DNA of 64,000 nucleotides from Proteus appendicitidis (GTDB lineage Bacteria > Pseudomonadota > Gammaproteobacteria > Enterobacterales > Enterobacteriaceae): positions 3,508,001-3,572,000 of the forward strand of contig NZ_CP127389.1 in assembly GCF_030271835.1 (NCBI RefSeq), given 5' to 3'. This document shows, one piece after another, positions 19,819 to 28,042 of the stretch (positions are counted from its first letter, which is position 1; each line of letters opens with the position of its first letter). The notes under the pieces are model-generated. The model ran no database searches, was not told the DNA's origin, and saw only the letters and a list, made by a program, of their open reading frames with translations. The position numbers and the translations under genes are program-made.

Positions 19819-20639
19819 TATGTTTAATTACCTCAACTACGCTAAAAAATCATCTCAAAAACGAATGAAAATAAATAATAAAATCAAAAAGTTAAAATCA
19901 TCAAAAGAAAAAATTATCTCTAAACTGCCAAATAATTATATCAAGTTTGCACTCAACAGAGTGATAAACATTCCAATAATTACAATCTATCAATTTTACA
20001 TTACTTAACGAAGTCGTTGAACAAAAGGCTCACTCAACATTATATAAATGATGTTCTAGACCTCTTTATAAGAATCAAAATTTTCCTAACAACATGGTTG
20101 TATTTTTACTTTAGTGAGTATCGTCGCTAAAACACTCAATATCGTCAATAATTAACCAAGTAATAACACGTAACTTTCAGAAATACTGCAAATGATTTAG
20201 CTAATGACGTTATAATTCAATAAAAAATAAGAATTATCTCTTATATTATTAAAAAATAGATAAATACATGGAGTATATTATAATTTATTGATAATCATTT
20301 TATTATTTTTAAGTTGTTATTTTTATTTATTTAATAATTTAAAATCATATAACCTTAAGATATTTATAGTAATTATTTACATCCATAAAACCATCATATA
20401 TAGTTTAATTAAATTGGATAATTTATATTATAACCTCTCAAAATGACATGCCTTTATACAGTTAAAACATTTATAGATTACTATTGAAACAATAATACTT
20501 TTTATAAAAATAATAAAAGAAAAAATAAATTTAAATAAAAAATTAAATTTTTAAATTTAAATAATAATTTACATTTTATAAATTTTAGATTATTTTTTAC
20601 ATTAATTATTCTACCGAGTAAAATACAAGGTGTATAACA
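19819..20639. other. 821-base AT-rich gap before the recombinase module
   Basis: Very AT-rich. A 62-codon plus-strand frame (19820-20008) has lysine/isoleucine-rich low-complexity composition and no ribosome site, and is not accepted as a gene. No copy of the tRNA-Phe 3' end was noticed here. The promoter of the recombinase operon presumably lies in the last 200 bases. Confidence 0.5.
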
Positions 20640-22172
20640 ATGAATTCTAATTTATTAAAGAAAAAAATTCTGGTTGCTATATATCTTAGAATGTCCACTG
20701 AACATCAAAAATACTCTATTGACAATCAAAAGAAATATATTCAGCAATATGCTTTAATTCATAACATGGAGATCCTCTACATATATGATGATGAAGGGAA
20801 AAGTGGTATTTCTGTATCAGGGCGAAATAATTTCAATAGATTAATTCAAGATGTGGTCACTCAAAAAATAAATATTGAAGCTCTTCTTGTTTATGATGTT
20901 AGTAGGTTTGGCCGTTTTCAAGATAATGATGAAGCAGGGTATTATAGTTATTTGTTGAAATCACATGGAGTAAGAATCATATATTGCGCTGAAAATATTC
21001 CAGATAGTTCTCCAGAAATAGAAATGCTAACGCTACCTGCACTACGATATGCTGCAGGAGCATATAGTCGAAATTTATCAATTAAAGTATTTGCAGGTCA
21101 TGTAAATTTAGTTAACAGAGGTTATTTCCAAGGTGGTATAGCTGGCTACGGATTAAGACGTAAACTTATTGATTCAACCCATAATGATAAATTTATACTT
21201 CAATCTGGAGAAAGGAAATGTTTACAAACAGATCGTACTATTTTAGTTCCAGGTCCTGATGATGAATTATTAATTATAAATAGAATATTCAACATGTTCA
21301 TTTTTAAAAATTATAGTGAGTACTTAATATCTGAAAAATTAAATGAAGAAAATATTAAACATAGCAATGATACTCAATGGACTAGAAGTAAAGTTCATAA
21401 TATTTTAATAAATGAGCGATATATTGGTAACTATGTATATAATAAAACATCAAAAAAACTAAAAAGTAAAAAAATAAAAAATCCTAAAGAGGATTGGATA
21501 CGATATAGCAACTACTTTCCACCTATTGTCTCTCCTGAAAAATATAGACTAGCACAAGAGATTATCAAAAATAGAAGTATCCATTTATCTGATATTGATA
21601 TCATAAATTATCTTAAGAAAAAACTAAAAGAACAAGGAAAATTATCTGGATTTATAATAGATGAAGATGATACTGGTCCCTCATCAAGTATAATCTCTAA
21701 TAGGTTTGGTGGATTAATAAATGCTTATAAGCTGATAGGATATATACCTGAAAGAAATTATAGTTTTATAGAGATAAATAAAGAACTTAGAAAAAAACAC
21801 CAAACAATAATATCTGAAATTTATAAAAAAATAAATATCTCAGATAAAATCATACTAAAAGATGAAACTATTCTTATTAATAAAAACCTAAAAGTATCAT
21901 TAATTATATCTAAATGTAAAAAGACTCCGGCAGGAAATTTAAGATGGATTGTTAGATTTGACCGTGGTCTCTTAGCTGATATTAGTATTATCGTAAGAAT
22001 GGATTCAAAAAATAAAAATTCTGTAGATTATTTTATATTACCTTCTTTCGAAATAATAGAGAAAAAATTACATATAAAAGAAAAGAATTCACAATTAATT
22101 GATCTATATCGTTTTGATAATCTTAATTTATTTTTATCTATGTTATCACAAGATAATCGGAGAATCACATGA
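20640..22172 (+). CDS. Large serine recombinase with unusual C-terminal domain
   Basis: 510 residues. The resolvase catalytic domain spans about 10-150: YLRMST with nucleophile S19, YDVSRFGR near 86-93. The recombinase domain (GGIAGYGLRR, then IINRIF...NILINERYIGNYVYN) spans about 160-310. The coiled-coil/zinc ribbon of ordinary large serine integrases is absent. Instead residues 320-510 contain a segment PSSSIISNRFGGLINAYKLIGY and EINKELRKKH, a pattern I recall from recombinases found with ParB/RepB-like genes in other Proteobacteria. Extremely AT-rich. Its TGA overlaps the next gene's ATG (ATGA), so the products are probably made together. Role: site-specific DNA rearrangement; substrate unknown. 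Confidence 0.85.
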   Translation: MNSNLLKKKILVAIYLRMSTEHQKYSIDNQKKYIQQYALIHNMEILYIYDDEGKSGISVSGRNNFNRLIQDVVTQKINIEALLVYDVSRFGRFQDNDEAGYYSYLLKSHGVRIIYCAENIPDSSPEIEMLTLPALRYAAGAYSRNLSIKVFAGHVNLVNRGYFQGGIAGYGLRRKLIDSTHNDKFILQSGERKCLQTDRTILVPGPDDELLIINRIFNMFIFKNYSEYLISEKLNEENIKHSNDTQWTRSKVHNILINERYIGNYVYNKTSKKLKSKKIKNPKEDWIRYSNYFPPIVSPEKYRLAQEIIKNRSIHLSDIDIINYLKKKLKEQGKLSGFIIDEDDTGPSSSIISNRFGGLINAYKLIGYIPERNYSFIEINKELRKKHQTIISEIYKKINISDKIILKDETILINKNLKVSLIISKCKKTPAGNLRWIVRFDRGLLADISIIVRMDSKNKNSVDYFILPSFEIIEKKLHIKEKNSQLIDLYRFDNLNLFLSMLSQDNRRIT

Positions 22173-23043
22173 AGAAAGAAAGTATGCTCTGTGTCACTAT
22201 GATAGATATTTCGTTAATAAAAATTATTAATCCTCGTTCTAGAAATAAATATAAGCATAATGAGATAACAGACAGTATTAATCAACAAGGTTTAAGGAAA
22301 CCAATTACAGTTAGAAAAATAAAGGATAAAAATTATGAATATGCTTTAATTTGTGGTCAAGGTCGCATAGAGTCCTTCAGGAATCTTAAAGAAAATTTAA
22401 TACCTGCATTTATTATCGACGTTGATGAAGATACAGCATATATTATGAGTTTAGTTGAGAATATGGCTAGAGTTAACCCTAGAGCTGGAGAACAATTTCA
22501 TAGAATAAAAGAGATGATGAATAATGGAATGTCTAATAAAGATATATCTAAGTTTACGGGGCTTTCCATAAAATGGATTAATAGTATTTTATTACTATTA
22601 AAGAAAGGTGAAAATAAATTACTAGCCGCTGTTGAATCTGGAAAAATCCCTATATCCCTTGCTGTAGAAATAGCTAAAACAGATCAGAGTGGAGCACAAG
22701 AATTATTTATTGAAGCTTTTGAACAAGGAAAAATAAAACATAAAGATATTGTTAAAATAAGAAAGATCCTTGATGACAGAGATGTGGGATTAAAAGGCGC
22801 TATTACTAACTCATATAATAGAAATTTTCACAAAAAAAACTCTCAACGAATGATTTAACAAAACTATTTCAAAACAATATAGATGAACATAAAAAATTAA
22901 AAAATAAAGCAAGAATAATTGAAGAAAATGTACTATTAGCACAGCAAATTATAATAGAACTTTTAGATAATGAATTTTTCTCAGAAATAATCAGAGAGGA
23001 GAGTTTAATTGAAAATATAAATATCATTCAAAATCCACAGTAA
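22169..23043 (+). CDS. ParB-like protein, split by a frameshift at an A8 run
   Basis: The first 229 codons read MKKESMLCVTMIDISLIKI and contain a ParB/Spo0J nuclease-like (CTPase) domain: NPR near 24, the box CGQGRIESFRNL near 65-76, ENMARVNPRAGEQFHRI, then a KorB/ParB helix-turn-helix (MSNKDISKFTGLSIKWI). In this frame translation ends at 22856-22858. The -1 frame from the A8 run (22832-22839) continues as NDLTKLF...DNEFFSEIIREESLIENI to a TAA at 23041, resembling the expected RepB-type C-terminal tail. A continuous product would be about 290 residues, like its neighbour. Either a recent indel, slippage on A_AAA_AAC, or a sequence error. Confidence 0.75.
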
Positions 23044-23053
23044 GGAAAAAATA

Positions 23054-23923
23054 ATGATTAATTATCTTTTTAAAAATAATGCTATAAATTTAAATATTAA
23101 TTTACTTAATCCATCTAAATCACTTCCCACAAATATAAAGCAAAGTAAAAAATTTTTACAAATTAAAAAAACCTTAGTTTGCATAGGATTAATTGAACCT
23201 ATAATTGTATACATGGATACAATAGCTAATAAAATAATGATTATTGATGGTCATTTAAGAATTGAAGCACTAAAAGATTTAGGTGAGAAAAAAGTTAGGT
23301 GTTTAATTTCAACAATCTATGATACTTATACACCAAATAATAAAGTCAATAGGATAACAATTATTGAGGAGCAAAAAATGATAGAAAAAGCAATAAAGAA
23401 AGGAGTTTCAGCAGAAACTTTATCTGAAGCATTGAATATATCAATGGAATCACTTAAAAATAAAATAACTATATTAGATAATATTTCACCTAAAGTAATT
23501 TCGTTATTATCAAATCAAAATATACCTAAAACTACATTTTACATTTTAAAAAAAATGAAAGAAATCCGTCAAATTGAATGTGCCCATTTAATGCTATCGT
23601 TAGAAAATTTTTCAGTTAAACTTGCTTCTTCACTGTTACATAAAACAGAATCTGCATTATTAGTTTTAGGAAGAAAAGAAAAAGCTCAACAAAAAGAAGG
23701 TCATAGAAAGGTTATTGACCGACTCGAAAAAGAGTTAGCTCAAGTACATATTGAAAATGAAAAAATAAAAGAAATTTATGCTGTTAATTCAATTAGACTT
23801 GTCATTATAAAATCTAATATTAAAAAATTATTAGATAATCCTAAAGTTCTACATTGGCTTATCGATAATAAATCTGATTTTTTATCAGAATTAAAACTTA
23901 TCTCTAACATTAAAAATATTTGA
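23054..23923 (+). CDS. ParB/RepB-like DNA-binding protein
   Basis: 289 residues. A ParB N-terminal domain with the box IDGHLRIEALKDLG (about 75-88) is followed by a helix-turn-helix-like stretch (GVSAETLSEALNISMESLKNKI). The C-terminal part (PKTTFYILKKMKEIRQIECAHLML...FSVKLASSLL, then a coiled coil) follows the plasmid-partition RepB C-terminal family. It starts 11 bases after the preceding gene with AAGGAA upstream. No ParA ATPase is encoded, so ordinary plasmid partition is unlikely; with the serine recombinase it probably forms one DNA-acting system. Strong AT bias like its neighbours. Confidence 0.8.
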   Translation: MINYLFKNNAINLNINLLNPSKSLPTNIKQSKKFLQIKKTLVCIGLIEPIIVYMDTIANKIMIIDGHLRIEALKDLGEKKVRCLISTIYDTYTPNNKVNRITIIEEQKMIEKAIKKGVSAETLSEALNISMESLKNKITILDNISPKVISLLSNQNIPKTTFYILKKMKEIRQIECAHLMLSLENFSVKLASSLLHKTESALLVLGRKEKAQQKEGHRKVIDRLEKELAQVHIENEKIKEIYAVNSIRLVIIKSNIKKLLDNPKVLHWLIDNKSDFLSELKLISNIKNI

Positions 23924-24092
23924 AAGAATAAATACACCTACCCTTACGATATATTGACACTTTTATTAGTCATTTTTTAACTTACTTTTAACTCTATGAA
24001 ATTAATATACTTATTTATCATATAATGATTTAATTTTTTTATTTTGCTATTCTAGCAATATAAAATTCTATGTACCCCAAGGACAAACATAA

Positions 24093-24740
24093 ATGGAATT
24101 TCCCAAAGATCGAATTTATCATTCAGTTATCTGCGTCCTTGCCTTTATAGGCTACTTTTTTTCCTCTTTTAGTCTATTGCTAACGCCTTCACCTGCTGCA
24201 TTGTTTCAATCTTCTTATATCATCTCATTAATCAGTTTTTTTATTTATCTCCCCTACTGCCTCATTATTTGGTTTGCCTATCAAAAAAATATTAAATTAA
24301 TGCCGTTAGGTCACCTTCAATGGAATACGCTAAAGGCCCCTTTTTTAGCCTTACTGGGATTATATTTTATAAGCTTATTTTTAGGCTCTGAAGATGATTC
24401 TTGGGTTACAGAAATTGAATCTATTACAGGCTTTGCTTTCTTCTTATTTGCCCTTTCTGTTATGTTTATTGCGCCAATTACTGAAGAAATCATTTTTAGA
24501 GGTTTTCTACTCAATGCAGGTATGTGGTATGGCAATATAGGAAAATGGGTTGCCATTATGATCTCTTCACTGCTATTTGCCGCTATGCATACTCAATATG
24601 AGTCAATCACTACATTTATCCTTATTTTTGTTGTGGGTGTTGTGCTTTGCCAAGTCAGAATAGGCACTCGCTCATTAATCGCACCGATAATACTGCATGG
24701 AATACACAACACAATCAGTGTCGTTTTTTTAATGTTATAG
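24093..24740 (+). CDS. CPBP-family intramembrane metalloprotease
   Basis: 215 residues with about six to seven membrane helices. The CPBP (CAAX protease/bacteriocin-processing) motifs are present: EEIIFRG (motif 1, near 132-138), FAAMH (motif 2, near 168) and HGIHN near 203. Such proteins cleave substrates within the membrane; related ones give bacteriocin self-immunity. The gene is monocistronic between the recombinase module and the flotillin operon. Composition is closer to the core genes than to the recombinase module. Substrate unknown. Confidence 0.85.
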   Translation: MEFPKDRIYHSVICVLAFIGYFFSSFSLLLTPSPAALFQSSYIISLISFFIYLPYCLIIWFAYQKNIKLMPLGHLQWNTLKAPFLALLGLYFISLFLGSEDDSWVTEIESITGFAFFLFALSVMFIAPITEEIIFRGFLLNAGMWYGNIGKWVAIMISSLLFAAMHTQYESITTFILIFVVGVVLCQVRIGTRSLIAPIILHGIHNTISVVFLML

Positions 24741-25043
24741 CGTTTTTATTTAAAAAATTTCTATTTTTTATAACAAAACACTTATTCAATTAATAAGAAA
24801 TGATATTTAATAGATGAAAATATTTTTATTATTTTTTAGAGAATGATCTGATTCTATACGCAATAATACCGAATATTATTTACAATTATCTCAATAGGTT
24901 ATATTAAATTCCATAAAAGATAAAATATAGAAATAAATAGAGAATGTGATTATAACTACATGCTTTTTCAGCGTATTAAAGTATGATAAGAGATATTAAT
25001 ATGACAAGAATATTACCATCTTCTTAAATTAAGAGAACTTTTT
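24741..25043. other. Intergenic region upstream of the flotillin operon
   Basis: 303 bases, AT-rich, no coding frame seen. Presumably holds the yqiJ promoter; nothing specific recognised. Confidence 0.45.
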
Positions 25044-25673
25044 ATGAATTTGTTTTTCCAAAATAGCCTAGCTTTTCCCAGCATTATTTTCAGTGGATTA
25101 CTTATTATTATCTCTTTTTATTGGCTTTGTGCTGCTTTTGGATTATTAGATATTGATTTATTTAATATTGATAGTGAATTAGATGTTGATGCCACAGGTT
25201 TCGCGGGTTGGTTAACAAAATTAGGATTAGCTGGCATCCCAGTCACTATTATTTTAACCATCTTTATCCTGATTGGCTGGTTTATCAGTTACTTTACTAA
25301 TTATTGGATTATCAGCGCTATTGAAACCGGTTTTATTCATTATTTAGCGGGCTTTGTTGCTTTAATCATTATCTCTTTTATTTCTCTTAATCTTACTGCG
25401 GTATGTTTGAAACCCGTTCGTAAAAAACTGGTGTCGCGTAATAAGCCTAAATCAGTACATCAATTGGTAGGTAAATTAGCCATAGTGCGATCAGCAAATG
25501 TAACGGAAAACAAAGGTGAAGCAGTTTTAGAAGATGGGGGCGCGGGTTTAATTTTACAAATTAGAGCGCCAGAACAAGAAAATATTAAACGAGGTGATAG
25601 CGTCGTGATTATTAGTTATGACGCGCTCACTCACAGTTATCAAGTCGTAACGGAAGATGAATTTCATCATTAA
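25044..25673 (+). CDS. yqiJ: YqiJ-family NfeD-like membrane protein
   Basis: 209 residues, the length of E. coli YqiJ. Three hydrophobic stretches (about 10-40, 60-85 and 92-125) precede a soluble C-terminal OB-fold-like domain (VGKLAIVRSANVTENKGEAVLEDGG...GDSVVIISYD) typical of NfeD-type partners of flotillins. It immediately precedes the flotillin gene, as in E. coli. Likely a membrane anchor or scaffold partner of YqiK. Confidence 0.87.
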   Translation: MNLFFQNSLAFPSIIFSGLLIIISFYWLCAAFGLLDIDLFNIDSELDVDATGFAGWLTKLGLAGIPVTIILTIFILIGWFISYFTNYWIISAIETGFIHYLAGFVALIIISFISLNLTAVCLKPVRKKLVSRNKPKSVHQLVGKLAIVRSANVTENKGEAVLEDGGAGLILQIRAPEQENIKRGDSVVIISYDALTHSYQVVTEDEFHH

Positions 25674-25757
25674 TACCTATTCGATGAGATCTAATTTAGT
25701 TAGCAGACAAAAATATTAAAAAATGACGGTATCGTCTGAACCTATGGAGAAAAAAGT

Positions 25758-27953
25758 ATGGATTTGGCTTTCGTTATGCCTTTCTTAACTGTCGTTGGTT
25801 TCGCAATCCTAATTATTTTAGGATTATTTGGATTATTTAAGGCTTTCTATATTAAAGTGCCTCAAGGTACTGCCTTAATTGTCAATGACATGACCTCACA
25901 ACCTAAAGTCCATTTTACGGGTGCATTGGTTTATCCTGTTATCTACAAAAAAGAGTTTATGCGTATTTCTCTTTTAACGTTAGAAGTAGACCGTCGTGGT
26001 AAAGATGGGCTGATTTGCCAAGATAACTTACGTGCGGATATCACGGTTGCTTTCTATCTACGAGTGAATGAAACCACTGAAGACGTACTAAAGGTTGCAA
26101 AAGCCATTGGTGTTGATAGAGCGTCAGATCATCAAGCAGTCAGTACCCTATTTAGTGCTAAATTCTCAGAAGCATTAAAAACAGTAGGTAAACAGCTTGA
26201 GCTATCGAAACTTTTTGAAGATAGACAAAATTTCCGTGATCGCATCGTTGATGTTATTGGTAAAGATCTTAATGGTTATGCGTTAGAAGACGTTGCTATC
26301 GACTATTTAGAACAAACGCCGAAATCAGCGCTTGATCCTAATAATATTTTTGACTCTGAAGGTATCCGTAAAATAACGGAAATTACCGCCATTCATAATA
26401 TTGAAACTAACCAAAAAGAGCGCGATCAAGAACTCGCTATTCAAAAGAAAAATGTTGAAACTCGTGAAGCCAGCCTTGCTTTAGAACGTCAACAAGCCGA
26501 TGCAGAGGCACGCCAAAAACGTGAAATCGATAATATTCGTGCTCGTGAAACGTCAGAAACCTTACGTGTACAAGAAGAAGAGCGCCTTAAAGCAGAACAG
26601 GCTCGTATTCAGACTCAACAAGAAATTGAAATTCGTGAAGAAAACCGTATGCGCGAAGTGGAAGTTGCACAACAAAATCGTACCCGCGCAGTCACTATTG
26701 AGCAAGAGCGTGTAAATCGCGCTCGAGAATTAGAGATTGTTGCCCGTGAACGTGAAGTTGAGTTGCAACGTATTGAGAAAGAAAAAGCGTTAGAAGAAGA
26801 GCGTAAAAACATCTCAAACGTTATCCGTGAACGTGTTGCCGTAGAAAAAACGGTAGCTCAAGAAGAAGAACGCATTAAAGAAGTACGTGAAGTTTCAGAA
26901 GCTGAACGTATGCGCCAAGTCACTGTGATTAATGCACAAGCTGAAGCGGAAGAATCTTTAGTTCGCCAAGTGAAAAAAGCTGAGGCCGATGAATCTAGTG
27001 CTAAACATAAAGCCGAAGAAATTAGCACAATGGCGAAAGCTGAATTAGAAGCCTCTGTAAAACAAGCCGAAGCGAAAAAACGTTTAGCGGAAGGTATTGA
27101 AGCAGAGCACGCAGCATTAGGTCTTGCCGAGGCTCGGGTACGCCAAGCAACGGCAGAAGCCGAAGAGAAAGAAGGTTTAGTGCTGGCGAATGTCACCGCT
27201 GAAAAACTCTTAGCGGAAGCGCGAGGCATGAAAGAGAAAGGCTTAACTGAAGCACAAGTGATGGAAGCTAAAGCACTCGCTCAACAGCAGCAAGGTCTTG
27301 CAGAAGCAAAAATTTTAGAAGAAAAATTAGCAGCTCAAGCGCGTGGTGAAGAACAACAAGCCAATGCAAAAGAGAAACTAGGTTTAGCTGATGCGAAAAT
27401 TCTTGAAGAGAAACTCGCGGCTCAAGCTCGAGGCGAAGGTCAATTAGGTTCAGCACAAGCTGAAGTTATTCGCCAACGCTTGAAAGCAGAAGCAGATGGT
27501 TTAACTGATAAATTTAAATCGATGGATCACCTTAGCGATACGGCACGCTCGCACGAAGAGTTCCGTATGCGTCTTGAAAAACAATTTGAACAAGCAATGG
27601 CATCTATTGAAGCCAACAAAGAAATTGCACGCGAACAAGCTGATGTATTGGCTGCTGCTCTTAGCAAAACCAATATTGAAATTGTGGGCGGTGATGGCAA
27701 CTTCTTTAATACCTTCTCTAAAGCATTAAGCTTAGGTAAAGCCGTTGATGGTTTTATGGATAAGAGCAGTTTTGCCAAAGAGAACGTTGAAAAGCTGATT
27801 AACCGCACTCAACAAGATAAAAAACTCGATGTTGCTTCTTTATTAAAAAATCCTGAAGTTCAAGATTTAATTAATGGATTTATGGCAACAAAAGGAGCCA
27901 GCCAGTTAATTAAAGATGTGACAACTAAATCAGACTCCTCTAAAGAAGAATAA
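25758..27953 (+). CDS. yqiK: Flotillin-family protein YqiK (long form)
   Basis: 731 residues, clearly longer than E. coli YqiK (553). One N-terminal membrane segment (about 8-30), then an SPFH/band-7 domain to about 200, then a very long charged coiled coil rich in E, A, K, R and Q (about 215-625), and a C-terminal region ending in a serine/lysine tail. The coiled coil contains a near-exact internal duplication of AKILEEKLAAQARGE at about 514 and 545, with different codons, so the expansion is old. Flotillins organise membrane microdomains. It lies between the NfeD-like gene and a giant ATPase gene. Confidence 0.88.
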   Translation: MDLAFVMPFLTVVGFAILIILGLFGLFKAFYIKVPQGTALIVNDMTSQPKVHFTGALVYPVIYKKEFMRISLLTLEVDRRGKDGLICQDNLRADITVAFYLRVNETTEDVLKVAKAIGVDRASDHQAVSTLFSAKFSEALKTVGKQLELSKLFEDRQNFRDRIVDVIGKDLNGYALEDVAIDYLEQTPKSALDPNNIFDSEGIRKITEITAIHNIETNQKERDQELAIQKKNVETREASLALERQQADAEARQKREIDNIRARETSETLRVQEEERLKAEQARIQTQQEIEIREENRMREVEVAQQNRTRAVTIEQERVNRARELEIVAREREVELQRIEKEKALEEERKNISNVIRERVAVEKTVAQEEERIKEVREVSEAERMRQVTVINAQAEAEESLVRQVKKAEADESSAKHKAEEISTMAKAELEASVKQAEAKKRLAEGIEAEHAALGLAEARVRQATAEAEEKEGLVLANVTAEKLLAEARGMKEKGLTEAQVMEAKALAQQQQGLAEAKILEEKLAAQARGEEQQANAKEKLGLADAKILEEKLAAQARGEGQLGSAQAEVIRQRLKAEADGLTDKFKSMDHLSDTARSHEEFRMRLEKQFEQAMASIEANKEIAREQADVLAAALSKTNIEIVGGDGNFFNTFSKALSLGKAVDGFMDKSSFAKENVEKLINRTQQDKKLDVASLLKNPEVQDLINGFMATKGASQLIKDVTTKSDSSKEE

Positions 27954-27971
27954 TTTCATTTAAAGGAGGTG

Positions 27972-28012
27972 GAAAGACATAGCGTTTATCTCTGTGTCTT
28001 TCTTTTGTTTTT
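27972..28012 (+). terminator. Terminator-like hairpin between the flotillin and ATPase genes
   Basis: GAAAGACA (27972-27979) and TGTCTTTC (27995-28002) pair across a 15-base loop and are followed by TTTTGTTTTT. It would reduce the downstream ATPase gene relative to the flotillin, allowing both from one promoter at different levels. Confidence 0.6.
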
Positions 28013-28042
28013 ATCGTTTAAGCCAAGGAAATCCGTTATACC

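Noticed and set aside
19820..20008. 62-codon lysine/isoleucine-rich frame beside the Fic gene
   Set aside because: Composition expected of random AT-rich DNA, no Shine-Dalgarno, no motif.
18435..24092. Attachment-site duplication of the tRNA-Phe 3' end
   Set aside because: I looked for a repeat of the TTCGGGCACCA end downstream and did not see one by eye; a computed search could still find an imperfect copy.
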